64,000 nucleotides of DNA from Octadecabacter arcticus 238 (GTDB taxonomy: Bacteria; Pseudomonadota; Alphaproteobacteria; Rhodobacterales; Rhodobacteraceae), in the NCBI RefSeq assembly GCF_000155735.2, contig NC_020908.1:2857001-2921000 (forward strand), read 5' to 3'. The notes under the pieces are model-generated. The model was given only the letters and a program-made list of their open reading frames with translations, ran no database searches and was not told the origin of the DNA. The translations under genes and the position numbers were made by a program. This document shows positions 17,107 to 27,642 of the stretch, one piece after another (positions within the stretch are counted from its first letter, which is position 1; each line of letters starts with the position of its first letter).

Positions 17107-18003
17107 ATGACCACCCAACCCACCCTTTTTAACTGGCTATCGATCCTGATGCTCGGGCTGATTTGGGGCGGGACGTTTATGGTCGTGGCGATTGCACTTG
17201 AAGGTTACGGCCCGCTGACGGTCGCCTGTGCGCGCACAACATTGGGCGCTGTCACCTTGCTGGCGTTGGTGCGTTTCATGGGCCGCCCGATGCCGCGTGG
17301 ACGCGCGGTTTGGGGCTATTTAGCGCTGATCGGCGTGCTAAACACCGCCTTGCCGTTTGCGTTATTGTCGTGGGGTCAACAATATGTGCCGTCGGCGTTT
17401 GCGGGTATTTCCATGGCCGTGTTGCCGCTGTTTGTGTTGCCAATGGCGCATCTGTTTAGCGACGAAAAGATGTCGACCCGCAAGTCCGTGGGCGTAGTTC
17501 TAGGCTTTGCAGGCGCCGCCGTGCTGGTCGGCCCGACGGCGTTCGATTTCTCGCAAGGCAGCCTCGCGCTACCACAACTTGCCTGCATCGCGGCGTCTAT
17601 GTCTTATGCAGTCTCAAGTGTGCTGACCCGTGTCTGCCCACCAATCGACAGCATCGTAATGGCCGCATTGACGTTGGTGGTCGGCTCGATCTGCCTGATC
17701 CCTGCAATGTTGGTGTTTGAGGGCGTGCCAACATGGGTCGACGGGCGCGCGGGCTATGCGATTGTCTTTCTGGGTCTAATCCCCACGGCATTTGCGGCCC
17801 TGCTCAGGGTGCAAACAATCCGCACAGCCGGATCAGTATTCATGACGCTGGTGAACTATCAAGTCCCTGTTTGGTCAATGATTTTCGGCGCTTGGGTGTT
17901 GTCAGAAGTCTTGCCACTGCGTTTTTTCGCCGCCTTGGCGTTAATCCTGTGTGGCCTCGCGATCAGCCAATGGGCGAGCCTTGCAAAGCTGCTTAGGCGC
18001 TGA
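17107..18003 (+). CDS. EamA/DMT-family permease
   Basis: A 298-residue inner-membrane protein with ten predicted hydrophobic segments and the EamA pattern [20 protein letters not shown] at the N-terminus, and a second EamA half near residues 150-290. The substrate is unknown. It runs convergently into glmM, overlapping its 3' end by 11 bp. About 250 bp upstream separate it from the decayed regulator, and I see no coding sequence there that I can support. Confidence 0.85.
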   Translation: MTTQPTLFNWLSILMLGLIWGGTFMVVAIALEGYGPLTVACARTTLGAVTLLALVRFMGRPMPRGRAVWGYLALIGVLNTALPFALLSWGQQYVPSAFAGISMAVLPLFVLPMAHLFSDEKMSTRKSVGVVLGFAGAAVLVGPTAFDFSQGSLALPQLACIAASMSYAVSSVLTRVCPPIDSIVMAALTLVVGSICLIPAMLVFEGVPTWVDGRAGYAIVFLGLIPTAFAALLRVQTIRTAGSVFMTLVNYQVPVWSMIFGAWVLSEVLPLRFFAALALILCGLAISQWASLAKLLRR

Positions 18004-19348
18004 CCGTCGCCACCGCTTCGACCTGCGCCACAATGCCGTCAACAACCTGTGCCAGCAGTGCGTCATCTTCACATTCAGCCATCACGCGGATCAATGGTTC
18101 GGTACCAGATTTGCGGATCAACAGACGGCCTTTGCCCACAAGCGACGCTTCTGCTGCGGCAATCGCGGCTTTAACCGGGGGTTGACCCAGCGGATCTGCC
18201 CCGTCGCTGTAGCGCACGTTTTTAAGCATCTGCGGCACGGTTTCAAACACACGGATCAATTCAGACGCGGGTTTGCCAGTTTCAATCATCGCCGCAAGAA
18301 ATTGCAGACCGGCCAGCAGTCCATCCCCCGTCGTGGCGAAATCTGTCATGACGATATGACCGGACTGTTCACCGCCAAGATTAAATCCACCTGCCCGCAT
18401 CGCCTCCACGACGTAGCGGTCGCCAACGTCCGCGCGTTCAAGGGATAATCCCTTGTCATTCAGGAACCGTTCCAGCCCCAGATTGGACATCACAGTCGCC
18501 ACCAACGTGCCCTTGTTCAAACGGTCGGCCTGCGCCCAGCGGTTGGCAAAGAGTCCCATGATCTGATCGCCGTCTGCGACGTTTCCGTGTTCGTCCAAAA
18601 TCATCACGCGGTCGGCGTCGCCGTCCAGACAAATTCCCACATCAGCGCCATGGGTGACGATGGTTTCCGCGGCCGTGCGCGGTGCCGTCGACCCGCAGCC
18701 CTCGTTGATATTAAAACCATCAGGATGGGTGCCAACGGGAATGACCGTCGCGCCGAGTTCCCACAAAACCTCAGGCGCGACTTTGTAGCCTGCGCCGTTT
18801 GCGCAATCGATCACGACCTTGATGCCGTCCAGCCGCATACCATGGGGGAACGTCCCCTTTAGGCGTTCGGCGTAGCGGAAACGACCATCATCAATACGTT
18901 TTGCACGGCCAATGTTGGACGCCTGCGCAGGCACAAGGTCGCCCTCAAGCAAGCGTTCAATCTCAGCCTCGGCTTCATCGGACAACTTGAACCCGTCGGG
19001 GCCGAAAAACTTAATGCCATTGTCCACCGCGGGGTTGTGGCTGGCGGAAATCATGATGCCGAGATCGGCACGCATAGACGTGGTCAGCATCGCCACAGCG
19101 GGCGTCGGGATCGGACCGAGCAGGAGCACATTCATCCCCGTGCTGGTCAGGCCAGCGGTCAGCGCGGATTCGAACATGTAGCCCGACAACCGTGTGTCTT
19201 TACCGATCACGACGCGGTGGCCATTTGATCCATCATTGCGGAAATAGCACCCAGCAGCGGCGCCAATTTTCAGGCCCATTTCGGCAGTCATAGGGTATTT
19301 ATTGGCCGTTCCACGCACGCCATCGGTTCCGAAAAATTTACGTGCCAT
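17993..19348 (-). CDS. glmM: Phosphoglucosamine mutase
   Basis: GlmM converts glucosamine-6-phosphate to glucosamine-1-phosphate on the way to UDP-GlcNAc for peptidoglycan and LPS. The 451-residue product starts [20 protein letters not shown], has the phosphoserine loop ISASHNP with catalytic Ser about residue 103, the metal-binding DGDADR motif, and the C-terminal phosphate-binding [12 protein letters not shown]. Length and motifs are fully typical. It follows folB and folP in the same direction, with a 28-bp gap after folP, an order seen in other alphaproteobacteria. Confidence 0.97.
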   Translation of the reverse strand: MARKFFGTDGVRGTANKYPMTAEMGLKIGAAAGCYFRNDGSNGHRVVIGKDTRLSGYMFESALTAGLTSTGMNVLLLGPIPTPAVAMLTTSMRADLGIMISASHNPAVDNGIKFFGPDGFKLSDEAEAEIERLLEGDLVPAQASNIGRAKRIDDGRFRYAERLKGTFPHGMRLDGIKVVIDCANGAGYKVAPEVLWELGATVIPVGTHPDGFNINEGCGSTAPRTAAETIVTHGADVGICLDGDADRVMILDEHGNVADGDQIMGLFANRWAQADRLNKGTLVATVMSNLGLERFLNDKGLSLERADVGDRYVVEAMRAGGFNLGGEQSGHIVMTDFATTGDGLLAGLQFLAAMIETGKPASELIRVFETVPQMLKNVRYSDGADPLGQPPVKAAIAAAEASLVGKGRLLIRKSGTEPLIRVMAECEDDALLAQVVDGIVAQVEAVATVSA

Positions 19349-19376
19349 GATGTCCCGCCCGACTTACTAGAAAGTG

Positions 19377-20372
19377 CTAATTCACTGCCATATGCAGGCT
19401 CATCGCCTGTCTTGTGGCTAGCGTATCATGGACGCGCAGGATTTGCATACCCTGCCGGATCCCGTGCAAAGCGATCGCCACCGAACCGGGCATGCGATCG
19501 CGCACGTCTGGTGCATTACCAAGTGTGCCAATGAACCTCTTACGGGACGCTCCCAGCAGAATTGCACAGCCAAGTCCATGAAATATAGACAGATTTTTCA
19601 ACAGAGTCAGATTGTGATCTTGGGTTTTACCAAACCCGATCCCTGGATCGACGATGATTTGATCGCGGCGAATTCCTGCCGCCTCTGCCGATAGGATGCG
19701 TGTTTCGAGGAAGTCATAAACGTCTAGCGTCACATCATCATATGTCGGCGCGTCTTGCATTGTTGCAGGATCCCCTTGGGCATGCATCAAGCAGCACGGC
19801 GCCCCCGTTTGGGCCGTGACGCGGGCCATGCCTGGATCAAACGTAAAGGCCGATACGTCATTGACCAAGGATGCCCCCGCAGCAAGTGCCGCCTGCGCGA
19901 CGCGGGCTTTGCGGGTGTCGATTGAAATGGGTGTGCTTGCATCTGCAAGGATCGCGGCGATCACCAGCACTGTGCGCGCGATCTCTTGATCTACATCGAC
20001 GGTCGCGGCGCCGGGTCGCGTGCTTTCGCCGCCGACATCAAGGATGTCCGCCCCGTCCGACACCATCTTGCGCGCCTGTATGAGCGCCGCGTCGGGCGCG
20101 TTGAACAGCCCCCCGTCTGAGAAACTGTCTGGTGTCACGTTCAGGATGCCCATGATTTTGGGCGCGCCCATGTCCAGCCCAGCGATAGGCGCGCGTTGGG
20201 CTGTGAGGCGATGCAGGATGTCATCGGGAATGTCGGATGCCGAAACTAGCCTGCTTGGCTGCCCACGTTCAAGCCGTTGTGCATGGGTGAACCAGCACCA
20301 GCCACCAGCCAGCGCGTGCGCCGTGTCAGGGCGGTACGGGTCAGTCATGGCGATGGGGCGGTAATAGGCCAT
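19377..20372 (-). CDS. folP: Dihydropteroate synthase
   Basis: FolP condenses p-aminobenzoate with dihydropterin pyrophosphate in folate synthesis. The signature IMGILNVTPDSFSDGG, then DVGGESTRPGA, and IIVDPGIGFGKT later in the chain are present. The 331-residue product is longer than typical (about 280) because of an N-terminal segment of roughly 55 residues before the first signature. The start codon overlaps the folB stop, indicating translational coupling. Confidence 0.95.
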   Translation of the reverse strand: MAYYRPIAMTDPYRPDTAHALAGGWCWFTHAQRLERGQPSRLVSASDIPDDILHRLTAQRAPIAGLDMGAPKIMGILNVTPDSFSDGGLFNAPDAALIQARKMVSDGADILDVGGESTRPGAATVDVDQEIARTVLVIAAILADASTPISIDTRKARVAQAALAAGASLVNDVSAFTFDPGMARVTAQTGAPCCLMHAQGDPATMQDAPTYDDVTLDVYDFLETRILSAEAAGIRRDQIIVDPGIGFGKTQDHNLTLLKNLSIFHGLGCAILLGASRKRFIGTLGNAPDVRDRMPGSVAIALHGIRQGMQILRVHDTLATRQAMSLHMAVN

Positions 20373-21280
20373 CAGATCACACGGGTTGGAATGTCACAGA
20401 TCGGCGCATCCGCGCCAACAACCACAAGTTCCAATGCCAGCAATTGACCCGCGAACCATGCCACCAACGACAGCGCGTCGCGGGCATCAGCGCCGGGACT
20501 GTCCGCGGCATCCAGCACGATCTTGGATGGGGCCCAGACGCAAATCTGGCCATTCTTCATCGCCCAATCAAGTTCGGTGCGGGTGCCTACCACGACGCAG
20601 CGTTTGTCACGCCCTGCCAAAACCCAAGCGTTTTGTTCAATCGCCAGCAGATCGATGCGCCGTTGCGCCATGCTAATGCGGGTTTGCGGCGTGGGCGCAT
20701 CACCAGCCCCAACGCAGAAAATCAGCGGCATATCATCAGCTGCAAGGTCATCAATCAACGCCGTAAGCCCATTAGATGCGACAGTTTCGTTGGACAAGTA
20801 GACCACACGTGGGTGCGGATCCTCAACGGTTTCGACCGCAGCATTCTCATGTCCGCCCTGTTCACGCATGATTTCAACGCCAAGCGAATATGGCCCGCGG
20901 TCAATCTTTTCGATCCGCACAAACACCCGCAGAGCTTGGGGTTCCAGCAAGATGCGTTCGGCCACGCGTGCAGCCAGAGTTTCAAGCAGGTTAAGCCGCT
21001 CTGCGCCCAGTTCGGCCTCAATCGCCTCAGTCACACGGTCATATGAAAGGATGCGGTCTACATCGTCGTCAATTGGCCCTGTCAGTGCCTCGACTTCAAC
21101 CACCACGTTGAATTTGATTCGCTGCAGGTGGCCGCGTTCTTGTTGGAACGCCCCAATTTCGACCTCAGTAATGTAATCGCGCAGGGAAATGCGGTCGCGC
21201 AGGTCAACTTTGCCGCTTGGGGTGGTCGCCTCTGCCCGCTCGGACGGGTGTGCGAAGGCCATTTTGGTGTCGCTGCTCAT
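20372..21280 (-). CDS. folB: Dihydroneopterin aldolase with a long C-terminal extension
   Basis: FolB converts dihydroneopterin to hydroxymethyl-dihydropterin and glycolaldehyde. Residues 20-145 carry the family fold (RISLRDYITEVEIGAFQQER, then ILSYDRVTEAIEAE and RVFVRIEKIDRGP). The protein is 302 residues, more than twice the usual 120; the C-terminal 150 residues (from RVVYLSNETVASNGL) do not resemble HPPK or another folate enzyme I know. Starts at MSSDTK or MAFAHP are both possible. It is coupled to folP. Confidence 0.88.
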   Translation of the reverse strand: MSSDTKMAFAHPSERAEATTPSGKVDLRDRISLRDYITEVEIGAFQQERGHLQRIKFNVVVEVEALTGPIDDDVDRILSYDRVTEAIEAELGAERLNLLETLAARVAERILLEPQALRVFVRIEKIDRGPYSLGVEIMREQGGHENAAVETVEDPHPRVVYLSNETVASNGLTALIDDLAADDMPLIFCVGAGDAPTPQTRISMAQRRIDLLAIEQNAWVLAGRDKRCVVVGTRTELDWAMKNGQICVWAPSKIVLDAADSPGADARDALSLVAWFAGQLLALELVVVGADAPICDIPTRVI

Positions 21281-21391
21281 GCTGATCCCGCTTTGTGTCT
21301 TTGCGCAGTTGTGCTGCGTGGATACTAAGCAGGCGCGTCCCCGACAACCGTCTGTTACGCCGCCCTTTGGGGCAGATGCGACGGGTGGTGG

Positions 21392-22054
21392 TTAGCCTTC
21401 TCGGTAAAAGTAGTGTGAGCCGATAGACGCAGTGCGCGGGAAGATGCGTGCCCAGCGAGGACTGACGGCGCGCGTGTGATAATGCGTCGCCCCATCCGTC
21501 AATTGACGCGGTGCGCCGTCAAGCAACAGACGCGCGACTTTACCAACCTGTACCCATGCAGCCTGTTCTTGGATACTTTCTGCAGCACCGTCGCAGGTGT
21601 AAGTGAATTGGCAGGCAAACTGGCGGCCAGTGCCCTGATTGATCACGCCGCACAGCGTGCTTGGATAGCGCGAAGAATCGCGGCGGTTCATGATGACTTC
21701 GCCAACGGCGAACAGGCCGCGCACGTTTTCGCCACGTGCCTCAAAGTACAAAGCCTCCGACAGGCAGCGCCATTGCTCGCCTCCGGATGCCGTGGGTTGG
21801 GACGTAAGGAAAGCTTGGTCATAGGTCATTACGTCGGGCGCAGTCGCGATGTTGCGGGCAGCAGGCGGCACAGCCGTCAAAGCCGCAACGCGGCCATCTG
21901 GCACCTGCTGGATAGTAATACGTTCCTGTCCGAGCAGCGCACTAAGACGGGCCGCCAGAACTCCATCGGCATGCACGCCGGATACGCCAGTAACGGCGAC
22001 ACTTATGCTTAAGGCGGCAATCGCCAAAATACGCATTGCAAATCGGTTCAACAT
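21392..22054 (-). CDS. Cell-wall hydrolase, SleB-like (Hydrolase_2)
   Basis: A secreted 220-residue protein: signal peptide of about 30 residues (LAIAALSISVAVTGVSGVHA), a linker, then the Hydrolase_2 domain from CLSEALYFEARGE through AVGEVIMNRRDSSRYPSTLC and CQFTYTCDG to the C-terminal THYHTRAVSPRWAR. The glutamate in YFEARGE is the likely catalytic residue, as in SleB/CwlJ. It would act on peptidoglycan in the periplasm. The ATG at 22054 is preferred because GGGGACAAG lies just upstream. Confidence 0.88.
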   Translation of the reverse strand: MLNRFAMRILAIAALSISVAVTGVSGVHADGVLAARLSALLGQERITIQQVPDGRVAALTAVPPAARNIATAPDVMTYDQAFLTSQPTASGGEQWRCLSEALYFEARGENVRGLFAVGEVIMNRRDSSRYPSTLCGVINQGTGRQFACQFTYTCDGAAESIQEQAAWVQVGKVARLLLDGAPRQLTDGATHYHTRAVSPRWARIFPRTASIGSHYFYREG

Positions 22055-22249
22055 TCTTGTCCCCAAGAAGACACGTGATCAGCCTCACGCAGGCGCCCTG
22101 CCTTTAAGGGAAACCCGCTGATCCGTCCAGTCAGCGCCCCCTGCGGTGCGCCGTCGCACCGAAACGCTTAAGCCACAACGCAAGAATCTAGCCACAACAT
22201 GATGGGGACGCTATATTTTATTTTTTTTTGCAGTCACACCTAGAGCCGT

Positions 22250-24838
22250 TTATGTGCCAAATTTGTCCTTTAGCGCCAGTTGAGCAGCGGAAAGCCGCGC
22301 AACCGGGACCCGAAATGGTGAGCACGACACGTAATCAAACCCCTGCGCGCGGCAAAATGCGATGGTTGCAGTGTCGCCGCCGTGTTCGCCGCAGATCGAC
22401 AACGTCACATCAGGACGCCCCTTGCGGCCCCGTTCTGCGCCCAACTGAAGCAATTCGCCGACGCCGTCCAAATCAAGCGTATGAAACGGATCTTCCGCAT
22501 AGACGTGCAACTTTACATAATCGGACATGAACTTGCCCGCGTCATCGCGGGACAAACCATAGGTCATTTGGGTCAGATCGTTTGTCCCAAATGACAAGAA
22601 CGCTGCATGTTCGGCGATGTCTTCGGCGCGCAACGCGGCACGCGGCGTCTCAACCATCACGCCAAGGCGGTATTCAAAATCCACACCAGATTCTACCCTT
22701 ACGGCAGCCGCCACAGCGTCAAGACGCGATTGCACCAGTTCAACCTCACGTCTTGCACTGACGAGCGGGACCATGATCTCGGGCACCAACTGATTGCCCT
22801 TCGCGCTTGCAGCGACCGTCGCCTCAAAGATTGCACGCGCTTGCATGTCATAAATTTCCGGCACGGTAATACCGAGACGTACACCGCGCATGCCTAGCAT
22901 CGGGTTATACTCAGACAGATCGTCCACCCGCGCAGTCATCTGCGCCAGCGGGACGTTCAGCACTTCGGCCAAATCGCGCATGCCTTGTTTTCCCGCAGGC
23001 AAAAATTCATGCAACGGGGCGTCAAACAGCCGGATGCACACCGGTTGATCCTGCATGATTTGGAATATTTCATAAAAATCAGCCCGTTGCAGCGGCAAAA
23101 GACGCTCAAGAACCGCCGCGAGGGCGATCGGTGTTTCCGCAAATATCATCTCGCGCATCAGATCAACGCGTTCGCCCTGAAAGAACATATGCTCTGTGCG
23201 GACCAGCCCGATGCCCTCAGCGGCAAAATTACGGGCCGTTTGCGCATCTGCCGGGGTGTCGGCGTTGGCACGAATACCAATATCGCGCACATCATCTGCC
23301 CATGACAACAAGGTCTGGAATGCTTCATCAAGTGCAGCCTCAACCATGGCAGGTTCACCAACCAACACCTGCCCTGTGCTGCCATCGACCGTAACCATAT
23401 CTCCGGACTTGAGCCTGCGTCCGTCGGGACCAGTAATCGTGCGTTTGCGTTCATCGACATCCAAATCGGAAGCGCCAACGATACACGGCAGGCCAATACC
23501 ACGCCCGATCACAGCCGCATGGCTGGTAATGCCACCGCGCAGCGTGACAACAGCAACGGCGGCGTGCATGCCGCGAATATCTTCGGGTGTGGTCTCGCGG
23601 CGCACCAGAACGCAGGCCTCACTGCGCGCCGCACTTGCCTGCGCTTCACATGCTGTGAACACCAACCGGCCGCTGGCCGCACCGGGGCTGGCCGCAATGC
23701 CACGCACCAAAATATCGCGTTTTGCCGCGCGATCCACCTGACGGTGCAACAACTCAGACAATGCAGACGGCTGCACCCGAAGGATCGCGTCTTCTTTTGC
23801 GATAACGCCGGAACTGGCTAGATCGACGGCAATACGCACCGCTGCACGGTTTGATCGCTGAATGCGCACGGCGTCCAGAATTGTCAGTTGGCCATCAAAC
23901 AGGATGAATTTGATCTCCATCTCTTCGCGCAACTTGATCCGTCCTAAAGCCCCAAATTCGATGAGCTTGGCAAAGGCATCTGGCGCTTGTTCTTCCATTG
24001 ACGGGCCGCGTGGATCGCGCGTCAGATAAAGCGCATCTAACCTGTCGCGCAGCCCCTCGGCGTGCAACGCTTGGGGCACAAACCGGCCATTGATCTCTGG
24101 CGTGCCGGTTGTGCTGGACGCAAATTGAATGACACCGGACCCCGAAACCCCTGCCCCGACAGCCAACGCCATTTCCTGCACAACCAGCCCGAGCCCGGCA
24201 TCAGGCGGCGCGCCTTTGGCTTGGCGCAAAAGCCGCGCAGTTGTGCCCTCCCACGTCCGCGCCATGGACCGCAAAACCTCGGCCAATTGCGCGCCCACAT
24301 CTTGTGGGAATTCGGCATCCATTTCGGCTTCATAAACGGACAACATCGCGCGCAACGCGTCGCGCGACGGATGATCAGGAAGGTAAAATTCTTCGGCGTC
24401 GAGCCGCGCCACTTCGACAGCAAACGTTTGTATATAGCGCATATAGAGCCGCGTTGCCGTCTCCTCACCCAAGAGGTCACACAGATCAGCGTGCTTGGCG
24501 TCATTCATCCCGATGTTCAGCATAGCAACGGGACCGCCCCAATCAGGGTCCATGCTGCTCGGGCGGACCGACAGCAAAGGGTTGTTCCCGAAATGGCGCA
24601 AAATTTGTGGCGCATCAGCCGCGTGCCCAGCGGCAATCGCACGCACAGCATTAAACGACATCGCCACGGTCGTCGGCACGGGCATATCCAGCCGGATCAG
24701 CCGTTGCAGGCATTTCGCCCGTTCACCGTGAACCTCCGCAGCCATCGGCGCGGTTTTCGTCACAAGGCACATATCCTTAAGTGTGATGACTTTCTGCACT
24801 GCGGCGTCCCCTTTGTGCGCACCATAGAGGGGTGCCAA
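22250..24838 (-). CDS. ppdK: Pyruvate, phosphate dikinase
   Basis: PPDK interconverts pyruvate, ATP and phosphate with phosphoenolpyruvate, AMP and pyrophosphate. The domain order is intact: nucleotide-binding domain to about residue 340, swivelling phosphohistidine domain with GGITSHAAVIGRG (His440), and the C-terminal TIM barrel with SICGEHGGD (catalytic Cys816). The 862 residues are somewhat short of the usual 880-890, the deficit being in the N-terminal ATP-grasp part; RPSSMDPDWGGPVAMLNIGM replaces the more usual R-S-G-A-x-x-S-M-P-G-M-M-D. The true start may be one of several Met residues in the first 32. A pseudo-active N-terminal domain cannot be excluded. Confidence 0.9.
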   Translation of the reverse strand: MAPLYGAHKGDAAVQKVITLKDMCLVTKTAPMAAEVHGERAKCLQRLIRLDMPVPTTVAMSFNAVRAIAAGHAADAPQILRHFGNNPLLSVRPSSMDPDWGGPVAMLNIGMNDAKHADLCDLLGEETATRLYMRYIQTFAVEVARLDAEEFYLPDHPSRDALRAMLSVYEAEMDAEFPQDVGAQLAEVLRSMARTWEGTTARLLRQAKGAPPDAGLGLVVQEMALAVGAGVSGSGVIQFASSTTGTPEINGRFVPQALHAEGLRDRLDALYLTRDPRGPSMEEQAPDAFAKLIEFGALGRIKLREEMEIKFILFDGQLTILDAVRIQRSNRAAVRIAVDLASSGVIAKEDAILRVQPSALSELLHRQVDRAAKRDILVRGIAASPGAASGRLVFTACEAQASAARSEACVLVRRETTPEDIRGMHAAVAVVTLRGGITSHAAVIGRGIGLPCIVGASDLDVDERKRTITGPDGRRLKSGDMVTVDGSTGQVLVGEPAMVEAALDEAFQTLLSWADDVRDIGIRANADTPADAQTARNFAAEGIGLVRTEHMFFQGERVDLMREMIFAETPIALAAVLERLLPLQRADFYEIFQIMQDQPVCIRLFDAPLHEFLPAGKQGMRDLAEVLNVPLAQMTARVDDLSEYNPMLGMRGVRLGITVPEIYDMQARAIFEATVAASAKGNQLVPEIMVPLVSARREVELVQSRLDAVAAAVRVESGVDFEYRLGVMVETPRAALRAEDIAEHAAFLSFGTNDLTQMTYGLSRDDAGKFMSDYVKLHVYAEDPFHTLDLDGVGELLQLGAERGRKGRPDVTLSICGEHGGDTATIAFCRAQGFDYVSCSPFRVPVARLSAAQLALKDKFGT

Positions 24839-24867
24839 AACAGAGCAAGGGTAACCTCAATCGTTCG

Positions 24868-27093
24868 TTAACCCTCGAGTTTTCGCAGGTCTGCGACACT
24901 CAGACAGATCGTGCGGATACGGTGCAACAGGTTCAGACGGTTGCGTCGCAAAACTGCGCTGTCGGCATTGATCTGGACGGTGTTGAAAAACGCATCAATC
25001 GGCGCGCGCAAATCGGCCATTGCGGACATTGCTGCGCCGAAATCCTCAGCCGCCATCGCGGGCGCAATTTTGGCATCAGCCGCGTCGAGCGCCGTAAACA
25101 GCGCCTTCTCCTCATCCGCATCGGCAAATTTCGCCTCCGCGCCAAAGGAATATTCAACGCCGTCTTTGTCTTCCGCTTGCGACAGGATGTTGTTGGCGCG
25201 CTTGAACCCTTGGATCAGGTTCACCCCATCATCGGTTTTCAAAAACGCGGCGAGCGCTTTGGCGCGGTTGACCAGCAACAGCAGATCGTCGTTTCCGGGC
25301 ATGGCGAGGGAGGCGTCGATGACGTCGTGGGAGATGCCTTCGTCTTTGAGGTAAACCTTGAGGCGGTCGTGGAAGAAGGAGAGGAGGTTTTTTGCTGCCT
25401 TCGGTGTAGCAGTTGCCGACTCCTCGATAACATGTGCCTCAAGATCGGGCAAAATTTCTTCATAGGCATTCCGAATGTCCTCCGCAAGAAGGTCTTCATC
25501 CTTGGCGCTAGCGCTTTCCAAGGCGTCAAGATACGGCTTAGACAACGGACCAAATACCGAAAACCCATATCTGAAGGCAATTTCTTTAGTGAGCATTTTC
25601 TTCAGATTAAGTTCTAATTCATTCTCCAACACCAACCGAATAACCCCCAATGCAGCACGGCGCAGCGCGAACGGATCTTTCGACCCTGTCGGTTTCTCGT
25701 CAATCGCCCAGAACCCCGTCAGCTTGTCGATCTTTTCGGCCAAGGCCACGGCCACAGATACGGGCTCAGTCGGCACATCGTCAGACGGGCCCAACGGTGA
25801 ATAATGTTCCTGCGCGGCAAGTGCCACGGCGTCAGACAATCCGGCTTCAGCCGCATAATACCGCCCCATCAGGCCCTGAAGGTCGGGAAATTCGTAGACC
25901 ATTTCCGAACTCAAATCAGCCTTGGCGAAGCGCGCGGCGGCCTCCGCCTCATCAGGATCAGCGCCGACCAGCGGTGCGACCTCGCGCGACAGCGCGGCCA
26001 TGCGATCGACCAGTTCTGCGACCGTGCCCAATTTGTTGTGGAACGTCACATTTCCCAGTGCCGCGAGCCACGCCTGCCCGCCAGCCTTGGCCACCCGCAG
26101 ATCGTTTTCCCAGAAGAATTTCGCGTCAGATAGCCGCGCGAACAGCACCTTTTGGTTGCCCGCAAGGATCGTCTTACCGCGATCCGCCGTCTCACGGTTT
26201 GCAACCGTCACAAAGCGGACAATCTGGCCAGACTTTTCACGGACGGAAAAGAACTTTTGATGCTCTTTCATCGACGCGGTCAGAACCTCTGGCGGCAGGG
26301 ACAAAAAGTCATCCGCGATTGTGCCCATCAGCACAACCGGCCACTCCACAAGGCCCGCAACCTCGGCCAGCAACCCCTTGTCGTCGACCAATTCCAGACC
26401 CGCCGCGAACGCCTGATTGGACGCCTCCGACCAGATCATATCGGCCCGTTCATCAGACCGCAGGATCACCTTGGCACGCTTTAACTTCGCCTCGTAATCA
26501 TCAAACGAAGTTACAGAAAACTCATCCGGTGCCATAAAGCGGTGGCCGCGCGTGGTGTTGCCCGCAGCAATACCATCGACCGACATTGCCACGACCTCAG
26601 CCCCGCCCTCATCGGTCAGAATACAAACAATGGAATGCAGCGGGCGCACCCATTTCAGCGATCCAGTGCCCCAGCGCATGGACTTGGGCCATGGGAAATT
26701 TCGGATTGCGCCCTCAAGCACCTCGGCAATGATGTCAGCGGCTTTGCGGCCAGGCTTTTGGATGACCGCAAAATAGACCTCGCCTTTGCCTGTATCACGG
26801 GCCTCCAATGCGTCGCGCGACACTCCAGCGCCACGGCAAAACCCGTCAATCGCACCGTCTGGTGCACCGACTTTCGGACCTTTGCGTTCTTCGCGCGTAT
26901 CGGGGGACTCCGCAGACAAACCTTCAATCGACAAAGCCAAACGTCGCGGCGTGCAAAACGCGCCAGCGCCTGCATAGGTCAGGCCGGCGTCGACCAATCC
27001 ATCCGCTACCAATTTCTGCAAATCAGCGGCGGCTTTGGCCTGCATGCGGGCAGGGATTTCTTCGGAAAAGAGTTCAATCAACAGGTCAGGCAT
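24868..27093 (-). CDS. glyS: Glycyl-tRNA synthetase beta chain
   Basis: The beta subunit binds tRNA-Gly in the alpha2-beta2 enzyme. The product is 741 residues, opening MPDLLIELFSEEIPARMQAK as the family does, with the conserved TRGHRF and KEHQKFF stretches and a C-terminal DALR/anticodon-binding region (VEYSFGAEAKF to LRRNRLNLLHRI). It lies one base after the stop of the DUF6446 gene, in one unit with glyQ. Confidence 0.97.
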   Translation of the reverse strand: MPDLLIELFSEEIPARMQAKAAADLQKLVADGLVDAGLTYAGAGAFCTPRRLALSIEGLSAESPDTREERKGPKVGAPDGAIDGFCRGAGVSRDALEARDTGKGEVYFAVIQKPGRKAADIIAEVLEGAIRNFPWPKSMRWGTGSLKWVRPLHSIVCILTDEGGAEVVAMSVDGIAAGNTTRGHRFMAPDEFSVTSFDDYEAKLKRAKVILRSDERADMIWSEASNQAFAAGLELVDDKGLLAEVAGLVEWPVVLMGTIADDFLSLPPEVLTASMKEHQKFFSVREKSGQIVRFVTVANRETADRGKTILAGNQKVLFARLSDAKFFWENDLRVAKAGGQAWLAALGNVTFHNKLGTVAELVDRMAALSREVAPLVGADPDEAEAAARFAKADLSSEMVYEFPDLQGLMGRYYAAEAGLSDAVALAAQEHYSPLGPSDDVPTEPVSVAVALAEKIDKLTGFWAIDEKPTGSKDPFALRRAALGVIRLVLENELELNLKKMLTKEIAFRYGFSVFGPLSKPYLDALESASAKDEDLLAEDIRNAYEEILPDLEAHVIEESATATPKAAKNLLSFFHDRLKVYLKDEGISHDVIDASLAMPGNDDLLLLVNRAKALAAFLKTDDGVNLIQGFKRANNILSQAEDKDGVEYSFGAEAKFADADEEKALFTALDAADAKIAPAMAAEDFGAAMSAMADLRAPIDAFFNTVQINADSAVLRRNRLNLLHRIRTICLSVADLRKLEG

Positions 27094-27642
27094 TTAAAAG
27101 TCCTCTGGCAGGTCTGGGCAGCCATCCGGGGTTGGATCGCCGGAAAAAACCGCCTCTCCGCAGGGGTTGGGTTGGTGCCACACAAAGCCGCGTCCATCGG
27201 GCATTACGGCCACGACACGATCGACGCCAAATGTGATATTTTCTTGGCTCATGAATGCGATCGCATCGCCGTCTTCCAGCGCCTTACCGATCTCGCGGGC
27301 GTCAAAACAACCAAACCACGACGGCGCGGTCCACGGCACGGCATCGTCTATGATGACGTAGGTTTCCATCAACATGGCTTGGCTCTGCGGCGTCTCAAAA
27401 CAGGCGCGGTAGGACACACTGCTCGACAGACGGACACCGTCGACAAGCGAGTCTATCGCCTTTACATTTTCCGACAATATTGCCTCTGATTCACCAGAAA
27501 CGAAGCTAATCAATTGGATTTCTCCAACCTCGGCCGATGTAAGTTCGACATAACCCGCATAGACGAGCTGATAGTACATCAGCCCCCCGAAAAGAACTGC
27601 TGAGCCCAATATAGCAACGATGGCAATGCGGGTGGCGTTCAT
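27094..27642 (-). CDS. DUF6446 family membrane-anchored protein between glyQ and glyS
   Basis: The 182-residue product has one N-terminal membrane segment ([20 protein letters not shown]) and a periplasmic domain with conserved YRACF, WFGCFDA and a cysteine-containing tail ([19 protein letters not shown]). I recognise the DUF6446 family, which roseobacters carry between the two glycyl-tRNA synthetase genes. Its start overlaps the glyQ stop by ATGA and its stop abuts glyS, so it is expressed with them. Function unknown. Confidence 0.8.
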   Translation of the reverse strand: MNATRIAIVAILGSAVLFGGLMYYQLVYAGYVELTSAEVGEIQLISFVSGESEAILSENVKAIDSLVDGVRLSSSVSYRACFETPQSQAMLMETYVIIDDAVPWTAPSWFGCFDAREIGKALEDGDAIAFMSQENITFGVDRVVAVMPDGRGFVWHQPNPCGEAVFSGDPTPDGCPDLPEDF

